From the NCBI RefSeq assembly GCF_051020765.1, contig NW_027469186.1, positions 62,001 to 126,000 on the forward strand: 64,000 nt of DNA, read 5' to 3'. Shown piece after piece: positions 1 to 9,435 of this stretch (its first letter is position 1; the number at the start of each line of letters is the position of its first letter). The notes beneath the pieces were generated by a model. The model saw nothing but the letters and a program-made list of their open reading frames with translations, had not been told where the DNA came from and did no database searches. A program made the position numbers and the translations under genes. Source of the stretch: Lasioglossum baleicum (lineage: Eukaryota > Arthropoda > Insecta > Hymenoptera > Halictidae).

Positions 1-397
1 CAGGCTAGTCGAGTAAAAACACGTGCGAGGTTTTGTGGGATGCGCATGCGCAGGTTTTTTGGGATGCGCATGCGCAGGTTTTTTGGGATGCGCATGGCTA
101 GTCGAGCAAAAACACGTGCGAGAGGATGCATCCCGCAGGGTAGTCGAGTAAAAACACGTGCGAGAGGATGCATCCCGCAGGCTAGTCCAGTAAAAACACG
201 TGCGAGAGGATGCATCCCGCAGGCTAGTCGAGTAAAAACACGTGCGAGGTTTTGTGGGATGAGCATGCGCAGGTTTTGTGGGATGCGCATGCGCAGGTTT
301 TTTGGGATGCGCATGTGCAGGTTTTTTGGGATGCGCATGGCTAGTCGAGCAAAAACACGTGCGAGAGGATGCATCCCGCAGGCTAGTCGAGTAAAAA

Positions 398-403
398 CAC
401 GTG
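398..403. promoter_or_regulatory. E-box / G-box CACGTG (reference copy)
   Basis: CACGTG is present in nearly every full and cut A unit, always with flanks AACACGTGCGA. It is the classical palindromic site of bHLH factors (Myc/Max, USF, Pho4 type) and the plant G-box core. In tandem A units the spacing is exactly 42 bp, about four helical turns, so sites face the same side. Roughly a thousand copies are expected in the window. Losses include CACGTTCG at about 23258, 39476, 43077, 50679, 53565 and 57363, and CACATGCG at 16289 and 19951. A regulatory role is not shown. Confidence 0.5.
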
Positions 404-422
404 CGAGAGGATGCATCCCGCA
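402..422. other. Imperfect inverted repeat in each A unit
   Basis: TGCG (402-405), the unpaired AGA (406-408), the self-complementary GGATGCATCC (409-418), then CGCA (419-422) pairing with TGCG. Each A unit thus ends in a 21-nt imperfect dyad with a three-base bulge on one side. The common variant GAAAGGATG changes only the bulge. The variants GATACATCC and GATGTATCC break the central palindrome. Confidence 0.7.
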
Positions 423-448
423 GGCTAGTCGAGTAAAAACACGTGCGA
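423..448 (+). repeat. A-to-B joint: A unit cut at 26 nt
   Basis: The last A unit before each B cluster stops after GTGCGA (26 nt), and a B unit follows at once (449 here). The same cut recurs at essentially every A-to-B transition, so it is an inherited joint and not random breakage. The missing 16 nt hold the GGATGCATCC palindrome, which the B unit replaces with its own GGATGCGCATGCGCA end. Confidence 0.95.
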
Positions 449-460
449 GGTTTTGTGGGA

Positions 461-472
461 TGCGCATGCGCA
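461..472. promoter_or_regulatory. NRF-1-like palindrome TGCGCATGCGCA (reference copy)
   Basis: A perfect 12-bp palindrome that closes every full B unit. It matches the consensus YGCGCAYGCGCR known for the NRF1/EWG/P3A2 family of animal transcription factors. With about four B clusters per kb and two to three full units per cluster, the window should hold several hundred copies; this is an estimate, not a count. Whether the host has such a factor, or whether it binds here, is unknown. In other lineages the motif may simply be a Z-prone palindrome. Confidence 0.6.
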
Positions 473-496
473 GGTTTTGTGGGATGCGCATGCGCA

Positions 497-520
497 GGTT
501 TTTTGGGATGCGCATGCGCA
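497..520 (+). repeat. Unit B, 24-bp monomer (reference copy)
   Basis: Reference copy of the shorter monomer: GG, a six-T run, GGGA, then TGCGCATGCGCA. Two main forms alternate: TTTTTTGGG, as here, and TTTTGTGGG, as at 449-472. A third form starts GATTTTTT; it normally sits after TGTGGG-type units in clusters introduced by a GCACAAAC-type A unit. The 13-nt stretch ATGCGCATGCGCA is strictly alternating purine-pyrimidine. Confidence 0.97.
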
Positions 521-539
521 GGTTTTTTGGGATGCGCAT
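521..539 (+). repeat. B-to-A joint: B unit cut at 19 nt
   Basis: The last B unit in a cluster ends GATGCGCAT, five bases short, and GGCTAG of the next A unit follows (540 here). The last B therefore keeps only half of the 12-bp palindrome. The cuts of 26 and 19 nt sum to 45, a multiple of three, so A units on either side of a B cluster stay in the same frame. Confidence 0.95.
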
Positions 540-581
540 GGCTAGTCGAGCAAAAACACGTGCGAGAGGATGCATCCATCA
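540..581 (+). repeat. Marker A variant ending CATCCATCA
   Basis: In this copy CCCGCA is replaced by CCATCA, and the next unit opens GGGTAG instead of GGCTAG. The linked change recurs about every 0.4-6 kb and always follows directly on a B cluster, so it marks higher-order repeats. Copies end near 581, 1229, 3788, 4442, 5942, 10805, 11459, 17693, 21331, 25394, 26579, 27872, 30077, 31286, 33317, 33668, 35223, 35959, 39002, 39491, 43092, 49718, 50693, 52604, 53579, 54770, 57380 and 62522. Sub-variants: CATCGGGG (7889, 13407), CATCACGG (15611, 19474) and CATTCATC (17240, 20878). Confidence 0.9.
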
Positions 582-3500
582 GGGTAGTCGAGTAAAAACA
601 CGTGCGAGAGGATGCATCCCGCAGGCTAGTCGAGTAAAAACACGTGCGAGAGGATGCATCCCGCAGGCTAGTCGAGCAAAAACACGTGCGAGATGATGCA
701 TCCCGCAGGCTAGTCGAGCAAAAACACGTGCGAGAGGATGCATCCCGCAGGCTAGTCGAGTAAAAACACGTGCGAGAGGATGCATCCCGCAGGCTAGTCG
801 AGCACAAACACGTGCGAGAGGATGCATCCCGCAGGCTAGTCGAGCAAAAACACGTGCGAGAGGATGCATCCCGCAGGCTAGTCGAGTAAAAACACGTGCG
901 AGGTTTTGTGGGATGCGCATGCGCAGGTTTTGTGGGATGCGCATGCGCAGGTTTTTTGGGATGCGCATGTGCAGGTTTTTTGGGATGCGCATGGCTAGTC
1001 GAGCAAAAACACGTGCGAGAGGATGCATCCCGCAGGCTAGTCGAGTAAAAACACGTGCGAGAGGATGCATCCCGCAGGCTAGTCGAGTAAAAACACGTGC
1101 GAGGTTTTGTGGGATGCGCATGCGCAGGTTTTGTGGGATGCGCATGCGCAGGTTTTTTGGGATGCGCATGTGCAGGTTTTTTGAGATGCGCATGGCTAGT
1201 CGAGCAAAAACACGTGCGAGAGGATGCATCCATCAGGGTAGTCGAGTAAAAACACGTGCGAGAGGATGCATCCCGCAGGCTAGTCGAGTAAAAACACGTG
1301 CGAGAGGATGCATCCCGCAGGCTAGTCGAGCAAAAACACGTGCGAGAGGATGCATCCCGCAGGCTAGTCGAGCAAAAACACGTGCGAGAGGATGCATCCC
1401 GCAGGCTAGTCGAGTAAAAACACGTGCGAAAGGATGCATCCCGCAGTCTAGTCGAGCACAAACACGTGCGAGGTTTTGTGGGATGCGCATGCGCAGGTTT
1501 TGTGGGATGCGCATGCGCAGGTTTTTTGGGATGCGCATGGCTAGTCGATCAAAAACACGTGCGAGAGGATGCATCCCGCAGGCTAGTCGAGCAAAAACAC
1601 GTGCGAGAGGATGCATCCCGCAGGCTAGTCGAGTAAAAACACGTGCGAAAGGATGCATCCCGCAGGCTAGTCGAGCACAAACACGTGCGAGGTTTTGTGG
1701 GATGTGCATGCGCAGGTTTTGTGGGATGCGCATGCGCAGATTTTTTGGGATGCGCTTGCGCAGGTTTTTTGGGATGCGCATGGCTAGTCGAGCAAAAACA
1801 CGTGCGAGAGGATGCATCCCGCAGGCTAGTCGAGTAAAAACACGTGCGAGACGATGCATCCCGCAGGCTAGTCGAGTAAAAACACGTGCGAGAGGATGCA
1901 TCCCGCAGGCTAGTCGAGTAAAAACACGTGCGAGAGGATGCATCCCGCAGGCTAGTCGAGTAAAAACACGTGCGAGGTTTTGTGGGATGCGCATGCGCAG
2001 GTTTTTTGGGATGCGCATGGCTAGTCGAGCAAAAACACGTGCGAGAGGATGCATCCCGCAGGCTAGCCGAGCAAAAACACGTGCGAGAGGATGCATCCCG
2101 CAGGCTAGTCGAGTAAAAACACGTGCGAGGTTTTGTGGGATGCGCATGCGCAGGTTTTGTGGGATGCGCATGCGCAGGTTTTTTGGGATGCGCATGTGCA
2201 GGTTTTTTGGGATGCGCATGGCTAGTCGAGCAAAAACACGTGCGAGAGGATGCATCCCGCAGGCTAGTCGAGTAAAAACACGTGCGAGAGGATGCATCCC
2301 GCAGGCTAGTCGAGTAAAAACACGTGCGAGGTTTTGTGGGATGCGCATACGCAGGTTTTGTGGGATGCGCATGCGCAGGTTTTTTGGGATGCGCATGCGC
2401 AGGTTTTTTGGGATGCGCATGCGCAGGTTTTTTGGGATGCGCATGTGCAGGTTTTTTGGGATGCGCATGGCTAGTCGAGCAAAAACACGTGCGAGAGGAT
2501 GCATCCCGCAGGCTAGCCGAGTAAAAACACGTGCGAGAGGATGCATCCCGCAGGCTAGTCGAGCACAAACACGTGCGAGGTTTTGTGGGATGCGCATGCG
2601 CAGGTTTTGTGGGATGCGCATGCGCAGATTTTTTGGGATGCGCATGCGCAGGTTTTTTGGGATGCGCATGGCTAGTCGAGCAAAAACACGTGCGAGAGGA
2701 TGCATCCCGCAGGCTAGTCGAGTAAAAACACGTGCGAGACGATGCATCCCGCAGGCTAGTCGAGTAAAAACACGTGCGAGAGGATGCATCCCGCAGGCTA
2801 GTCGAGTAAAAACACGTGCGAGAGGATGCATCCCGCAGGCTAGTCGAGTAAAAACACGTGCGAGGTTTTGTGGGATGCGCATGCGCAGGTTTTTTGGGAT
2901 GCGCATGCGCAGGTTTTTTGGGATGCGCATGGCTAGTCAAGCAAAAATACGTGCGAGAGGATGCATCCCGCAGGCTAGCCGAGCAAAAACACGTGCGAGA
3001 GGATGCATCCCGCAGGCTAGTCGAGTAAAAACACGTGCGAGGTTTTGTGGGATGCGCATGCGCAGGTTTTGTGGGATGCGCATGCGCAGGTTTTTTGGGA
3101 TGCGCATGTGCAGGCTTTTTGGGATGCGCATGGCTAGTCGAGCAAAAACACGTGCGAGAGGATGCATCCCGCAGGCTAGCCGAGTAAAAACACGTGCGAG
3201 AGGATGCATCCAGCAGGCTAGTCGAGTAAAAACACGTGCGAGGTTTTGTGGGATGCGCATGCGCAGGTTTTTTGGGATGCGCATGCGCAGGTTTTTTGGG
3301 ATGCGCATGGCTAGTCGAGCAAAAACACGTGCGAGAGGATGCATCCCGCAGGGTAGTCGAGTAAAAACACGTGCGAGAGGATGCATCCCGCAGGCTAGTC
3401 CAGTAAAAACACGTGCGAGAGGATGCATCCCGCAGGCTAGTCGAGTAAAAACACGTGCGAGGTTTTGTGGGATGAGCATGCGCAGGTTTTGTAGGATGCG

Positions 3501-4340
3501 CATGCGCAGGTTTTTTGGGATGCGCATGTGCAGGTTTTTTGGGATGCGCATGGCTAGTCGAGCAAAAACACGTGCGAGAGGATGCATCCCGCAGGCTAGT
3601 CGAGTAAAAACACGTGCGAGAGGATGCATCCCGCAGGCTAGTCGAGTAAAAACACGTGCGAGGTTTTGTGGGATGCGCATGCGCAGGTTTTGTGGGATGC
3701 GCATGCGCAGGTTTTTTGGGATGCGCATGCGCAGGTTTTTTGGGATGCGCATGGCTAGTCGAGCAAAAACACGTGCGAGAGGATGCATCCATCAGGGTAG
3801 TCGAGTAAAAACACGTGCGAGAGGATGCATCCCGCAGGCTAGTCGAGTAAAAACACGTGCGAGAGGATGCATCCCGCAGGCTAGTCGAGCAAAAACACGT
3901 GCGAGATGATGCATCCCGCAGGCTAGTCGAGCAAAAACACGTGCGAGAGGATGCATCCCGCAGGCTAGTCGAGTAAAAACACGTGCGAGAGGATGCATCC
4001 CGCAGGCTAGTCGAGCACAAACACGTGCGAGAGGATGCATCCCGCAGGCTAGTCGAGCAAAAACACGTGCGAGAGGATGCATCCCGCAGGCTAGTCGAGT
4101 AAAAACACGTGCGAGGTTTTGTGGGATGCGCATGCGCAGGTTTTGTGGGATGCGCATGCGCAGGTTTTTTGGGATGCGCATGTGCAGGTTTTTTGGGATG
4201 CGCATGGCTAGTCGAGCAAAAACACGTGCGAGAGGATGCATCCCGCAGGCTAGTCGAGTAAAAACACGTGCGAGAGGATGCATCCCGCAGGCTAGTCGAG
4301 TAAAAACACGTGCGAGGTTTTGTGGGATGCGCATGCGCAG

Positions 4341-7340
4341 GTTTTGTGGGATGCGCATGCGCAGGTTTTTTGGGATGCGCATGTGCAGGTTTTTTGAGAT
4401 GCGCATGGCTAGTCGAGCAAAAACACGTGCGAGAGGATGCATCCATCAGGGTAGTCGAGTAAAAACACGTGCGAGAGGATGCATCCCGCAGGCTAGTCGA
4501 GTAAAAACACGTGCGAGAGGATGCATCCCGCAGGCTAGTCGAGCAAAAACACGTGCGAGAGGATGCATCCCGCAGGCTAGTCGAGCAAAAACACGTGCGA
4601 GAGGATGCATCCCGCAGGCTAGTCGAGTAAAAACACGTGCGAAAGGATGCATCCCGCAGTCTAGTCGAGCACAAACACGTGCGAGGTTTTGTGGGATGCG
4701 CATGCGCAGGTTTTGTGGGATGCGCATGCGCAGGTTTTTTGGGATGCGCATGGCTAGTCGATCAAAAACACGTGCGAGAGGATGCATCCCGCAGGCTAGT
4801 CGAGCAAAAACACGTGCGAGAGGATGCATCCCGCAGGCTAGTCGAGTAAAAACACGTGCGAAAGGATGCATCCCGCAGGCTAGTCGAGCACAAACACGTG
4901 CGAGGTTTTGTGGGATGTGCATGCGCAGGTTTTGTGGGATGCGCATGCGCAGATTTTTTGGGATGCGCTTGCGCAGGTTTTTTGGGATGCGCATGGCTAG
5001 TCGAGCAAAAACACGTGCGAGAGGATGCATCCCGCAGGCTAGTCGAGTAAAAACACGTGCGAGACGATGCATCCCGCAGGCTAGTAGAGTAAAAACACGT
5101 GCGAGAGGATGCATCCCGCAGGCTAGTCGAGTAAAAACACGTGCGAGAGGATGCATCCCGCAGGCTAGTCGAGTAAAAACACGTGCGAGGTTTTGTGGGA
5201 TGCGCATGCGCAGGTTTTTTGGGATGCGCATGGCTAGTCGAGCAAAAACACGTGCGAGAGGATGCATCCCGCAGGCTAGCCGAGCAAAAACACGTGCGAG
5301 AGGATGCATCCCGCAGGCTAGTCGAGTAAAAACACGTGCGAGGTTTTGTGGGATGCGCATGCGCAGGTTTTGTGGGATGCGCATGCGCAGGTTTTTTGGG
5401 ATGCGCATGTGCAGGTTTTTTGGGATGCGCATGGCTAGTCGAGCAAAAACACGTGCGAGAGGATGCATCCCGCAGGCTAGTCGAGTAAAAACACGTGCGA
5501 GAGGATGCATCCCGCAGGCTAGTCGAGTAAAAACACGTGCGAGGTTTTGTGGGATGCGCATACGCAGGTTTTGTGGGATGCGCATGCGCAGGTTTTTTGG
5601 GATGCGCATGCGCAGGTTTTTTGGGATGCGCATGCGCAGGTTTTTTGGGATGCGCATGTGCAGGTTTTTTGGGATGCGCATGGCTAGTCGAGCAAAAACA
5701 CGTGCGAGAGGATGCATCCCGCAGGCTAGCCGAGTAAAAACACGTGCGAGAGGATGCATCCAGCAGGCTAGTCGAGTAAAAACACGTGCGAGGTTTTGTG
5801 GGATGCGCATACGCAGGTTTTGTGGGATGCGCATGCGCAGGTTTTGTGGGATGCGCATGCGCAGGTTTTTTGGGATGCGCATGTGCAGGTTTTTTGAGAT
5901 GCGCATGGCTAGTCGAGCAAAAACACGTGCGAGAGGATGCATCCATCAGGGTAGTCGAGTAAAAACACGTGCGAGAGGATGCATCCCGCAGGCTAGTCGA
6001 GTAAAAACACGTGCGAGAGGATGCATCCCGCAGGCTAGTCGAGCAAAAACACGTGCGAGAGGATGCATCCCGCAGGCTAGTCGAGCAAAAACACGTGCGA
6101 GAGGATGCATCCCGCAGGCTAGTCGAGTAAAAACACGTGCGAAAGGATGCATCCCGCAGTCTAGTCGAGCACAAACACGTGCGAGGTTTTGTGGGATGCG
6201 CATGCGCAGGTTTTGTGGGATGCGCATGCGCAGGTTTTTTGGGATGCGCATGGCTAGTCGATCAAAAACACGTGCGAGAGGATGCATCCCGCAGGCTAGT
6301 CGAGCAAAAACACGTGCGAGAGGATGCATCCCGCAGGCTAGTCGAGTAAAAACACGTGCGAAAGGATGCATCCCGCAGGCTAGTCGAGCACAAACACGTG
6401 CGAGGTTTTGTGGGATGTGCATGCGCAGGTTTTGTGGGATGCGCATGCGCAGATTTTTTGGGATGCGCTTGCGCAGGTTTTTTGGGATGCGCATGGCTAG
6501 TCGAGCAAAAACACGTGCGAGAGGATGCATCCCGCAGGCTAGTCGAGTAAAAACACGTGCGAGACGATGCATCCCGCAGGCTAGTCGAGTAAAAACACGT
6601 GCGAGAGGATGCATCCCGCAGGCTAGTCGAGTAAAAACACGTGCGAGAGGATGCATCCCGCAGGCTAGTCGAGTAAAAACACGTGCGAGGTTTTGTGGGA
6701 TGCGCATGCGCAGGTTTTTTGGGATGCGCATGGCTAGTCGAGCAAAAACACGTGCGAGAGGATGCATCCCGCAGGCTAGCCGAGCAAAAACACGTGCGAG
6801 AGGATGCATCCCGCAGGCTAGTCGAGTAAAAACACGTGCGAGGTTTTGTGGGATGCGCATGCGCAGGTTTTGTGGGATGCGCATGCGCAGGTTTTTTGGG
6901 ATGCGCATGTGCAGGTTTTTTGGGATGCGCATGGCTAGTCGAGCAAAAACACGTGCGAGAGGATGCATCCCGCAGGCTAGTCGAGTAAAAACACGTGCGA
7001 GAGGATGCATCCCGCAGGCTAGTCGAGTAAAAACACGTGCGAGGTTTTGTGGGATGCGCATACGCAGGTTTTGTGGGATGCGCATGCGCAGGTTTTTTGG
7101 GATGCGCATGCGCAGGTTTTTTGGGATGCGCATGCGCAGGTTTTTTGGGATGCGCATGTGCAGGTTTTTTGGGATGCGCATGGCTAGTCGAGCAAAAACA
7201 CGTGCGAGAGGATGCATCCCGCAGGCTAGCCGAGTAAAAACACGTGCGAGAGGATGCATCCAGCAGGCTAGTCGAGTAAAAACACGTGCGAGGTTTTGTG
7301 GGATGCGCATACGCAGGTTTTGTGGGATGCGCATGCGCAG
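4341..7340 (+). repeat. Tandem pair of 1500-bp higher-order units
   Basis: 4341-5840 and 5841-7340 are adjacent copies of one 1500-bp block, with every landmark displaced by exactly 1500. Both carry the marker A variant (4442, 5942), TCGATCAAA and GCGCTTGCGC. The joint lies inside a B cluster, where copy 1 runs into an extra TTTTGTGGG unit (about 5841); exchange within a B cluster would explain it. A third copy lies at about 11358-12857. Confidence 0.85.
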
Positions 7341-7608
7341 GTTTTTTGGGATGCGCATGCGCAGGTTTTTTGGGATGCGCATGCGCAGGTTTTTTGGGAT
7401 GCGCATGGCTAGTCGAGCAAAAACACGTGCGAGAGGATGCATCCCGCAGGGTAGTCGAGTAAAAACACGTGCGAGAGGATGCATCCCGCAGGCTAGTCCA
7501 GTAAAAACACGTGCGAGAGGATGCATCCCGCAGGCTAGTCGAGTAAAAACACGTGCGAGGTTTTGTGGGATGCGCATGCGCAGGTTTTGTGGGATGCGCA
7601 TGCGCAGG

Positions 7609-7615
7609 TTTTTTT
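7609..7615 (+). other. Seven-T run: inherited +1 frameshift in a B unit
   Basis: B units normally have six T; this copy has seven, followed by the rare CATGTGTAGG. The same pair occurs at 13126-13132, 18934-18940 and 22572-22578, so one slippage event was carried along by later duplications. It ends the plus-strand frames that would otherwise pass through. Confidence 0.9.
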
Positions 7616-8039
7616 GGGATGCGCATGTGTAGGTTTTTTGGGATGCGCATGGCTAGTCGAGCAAAAACACGTGCGAGAGGATGCATCCCGCAGGCTAGTC
7701 GAGTAAAAACACGTGCGAGAGGATGCATCCCGCAGGCTAGTCGAGTAAAAACACGTGCGAGGTTTTGTGGGATGCGCATGCGCAGGTTTTGTGGGATGCG
7801 CACTCGCAGGTTTTTTGGGATGCGCATGCGCAGGTTTTTTGGGATGCGCATGGCTAGTCGAGCAAAAACACGTGCGAGAGGATGCATCCATCGGGGTAGT
7901 CGAGTAAAAACACGTGCGAGAGGATGCATCCCGCAGGCTAGTCGAGTAAAAACACGTGCGAGAGGATGCATCCCGCAGGCTAGTCGAGCAAAAACACGTG
8001 CGAGAGGATGCATCCCGCAGGCTAGTCGAGTAAAAACAC

Positions 8040-8760
8040 GTGCGAAAGGATGCATCCCGCAGTCTAGTCGAGCACAAACACGTGCGAGGTTTTGTGGGAT
8101 GCACATGCGCAGGTTTTGTGGGATGCGCATGCGCAGATTTTTTGGGATGCGCATGCGCAGGTTTTTTGGGATGCGCACTGGCTAGTCGAGCAAAAACACG
8201 TGCGAGAGGATGCATCCCGCAGGCTAGTCGAGCACAAACACGTGCGAGAGGATGCATCCCGCAGGCTAGTCGAGCAAAAACACGTGCGAGAGGATGCATC
8301 CCGCAGGCTAGTCGAGTAAAAACACGTGCGAAAGGATGCATCCCGCAGTCTAGTCGAGCACAAACACGTGCGAGGGTTTGTGGGATGCGCATGCGCAGGT
8401 TTTGTGGGATGCGCATGCGCAGATTTTTTGGGATGCGCATGCGCAGGTTTTTTGGGATGCGCACTGGCTAGTCGAGCAAAAACACGTGCGAGAGGATGCA
8501 TCCCGCAGGCTAGTCGAGCACAAACACGTGCGAGAGGATGCATCCCGCAGGCTAGTCGAGCAAAAACACGTGCGAGAGGATGCATCCCGCAGGCTAGTCG
8601 AGTAAAAACACGTGCGAAAGGATGCATCCCGCAGTCTAGTCGAGCACAAACACGTGCGAGGTTTTGTGGGATGCACATGCGCAGGTTTTGTGGGATGCGC
8701 ATGCGCAGATTTTTTGGGATGCGCATGCGCAGGTTTTTTGGGATGCGCATGGCTAGTCGA
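8040..8760 (+). repeat. 286-bp block in two and a half tandem copies
   Basis: Blocks begin at 8040, 8326 and 8612, each opening with the GAAAGGATG A variant, GCAGTCTAG, a GCACAAAC A unit and a four-unit B cluster containing GATTTTTT. The first two end with the extra C in GCACTGG. The third lacks the extra C and runs on into ordinary sequence. 286 is not a multiple of three, so successive copies lie in different frames. The set recurs at 13557, 13843 and 14129. Confidence 0.85.
8178..8178 (+). other. Extra C at the B-to-A joint (GCACTGGCTAG)
   Basis: The usual joint GCGCATGGCTAG becomes GCGCACTGGCTAG, a one-base gain. The same joint occurs at about 8464, 13695, 13981, 32484, 34421, 35430, 37198, 41174, 45597 and 48181, normally followed by a GCAAAAAC A unit and then a GCACAAAC A unit. 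It breaks every long frame at these points and serves as a lineage marker. Confidence 0.9.
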
Positions 8761-9435
8761 GCAAAAACACGTGCGAGAGGATGCATCCCGCAGGCTAGTC
8801 GAGCAAAAACACGTGCGAGAGTATGCATCCCGCAGGCTAGTCGAGTAAAAACACGTGCGAAAGGATGCATCCCGCAGGCTAGTCGAGCACAAACACGTGC
8901 GAGGTTTTGTGGGATGCGCATGCGCAGGTTTTGTGGGATGCGCATGCGCAGATTTTTTGGGATGCGCATGCGCAGGTTTTTTGGGATGCGCATGGCTAGT
9001 CGAGTAAAAACACGTGCGAGACGATGCATCCCGCAGGCTAGTCGAGTAAAAACACGTGCGAGAGGATGCATCCCGCAGGCTAGTTGAGTAAAAACACGTG
9101 CGAGAGGATGCATCCCGCAGGCTAGTCGAGTAAAAACACGTGCGAGGTTTTGTGGGATGCGCATGCGCAGGTTTTTTGGGATGCGCATGCGCAGGTTTTT
9201 TGGGATGCGCATGCGCAGGTTTTTTGGGATGCGCATGGCTAGTCGAGCAAAAACACGTGCGAGAGGATACATCCCGCAAGCTAGCCGAGCAAAAACACGT
9301 GCGAGAGGATGCATCCCGCAGGCTAGTCGAGTAAAAACACGTGCGAGGTTTTGTGGGATGCGCATGCGCAGGTTTTGTGGGATGCGCATGCGCAGGTTTT
9401 TTGGGATGCGCATGTGCAGGTTTTTTGGGATGCGC

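Larger units (their letters stand above)
381..422 (+). repeat. Unit A, 42-bp monomer (reference copy)
   Basis: Reference copy of the commoner monomer. It starts GGCTAGTCGA, has a five-A run leading into CACGTG (398-403), then TGCG (402-405), AGA, the 10-bp palindrome GGATGCATCC (409-418) and CGCA (419-422). Main variant positions: base 12 (GTAAAAAC or GCAAAAAC) and base 14 (GCACAAAC). Regional variants include GAGACGATG, GAAAGGATG, GAGAGTATG, GAGAGGTTG, GATAGGATG, TCGATCAAA, TCGAGAAAA, TCGCGTAAA, GCAGTCTAG and GCAAGCTAGCC. 42 bp is about four helical turns. Confidence 0.97.
1..5760 (+). repeat. Higher-order duplication, period 3213 bp
   Basis: About 1-2547 recurs at 3214-5760 with the same order of A and B variants, including TCGATCAAA (about 1547 and 4760), GCGCTTGCGC (about 1754 and 4967) and CATACGCA (about 2347 and 5560). 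I noticed only single-base differences, such as GTAGGATG at about 3492 and CTAGTAGAG at about 5083. The copies part where one has CCCGCAGG and the other CCAGCAGG. I compared landmarks and translations, not every base. Confidence 0.85.
5841..9435 (+). repeat. Duplicated segment, copy 1 (displacement 5517 bp)
   Basis: This segment of about 3.6 kb recurs at 11358-14994. Shared rare landmarks include a seven-T run (7609-7615), CATGTGTAGG just after it, CATCGGGG (about 7889), the GCACTGG insertions (8178, 8464), CTAGTTGAG (about 9082) and GATACATCC (about 9268). Private differences: GAGGGTTTG at about 8373 in this copy, and one A unit fewer at about 8997, so the displacement becomes 5559 beyond that point. 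Confidence 0.85.

Noticed and set aside
381..422. CENP-B box
   Set aside because: The minus strand contains GCGGGA, but the required TTCG and A at the proper spacing are absent, so centromere identity cannot be argued from this motif.
449..539. Telomeric repeat (GGTTTTTTGGG resembles ciliate-type TTTTGGGG)
   Set aside because: The T/G motif occurs once per 24-bp unit, separated by a palindrome, and never as a short uninterrupted telomere-type tract.
497..544. G-quadruplex in B clusters
   Set aside because: Runs GG, GGG, GG, GGG recur, but the loops are 6 and 13 nt and only two-tetrad forms are possible. Weak potential that I would not annotate without a prediction or test.
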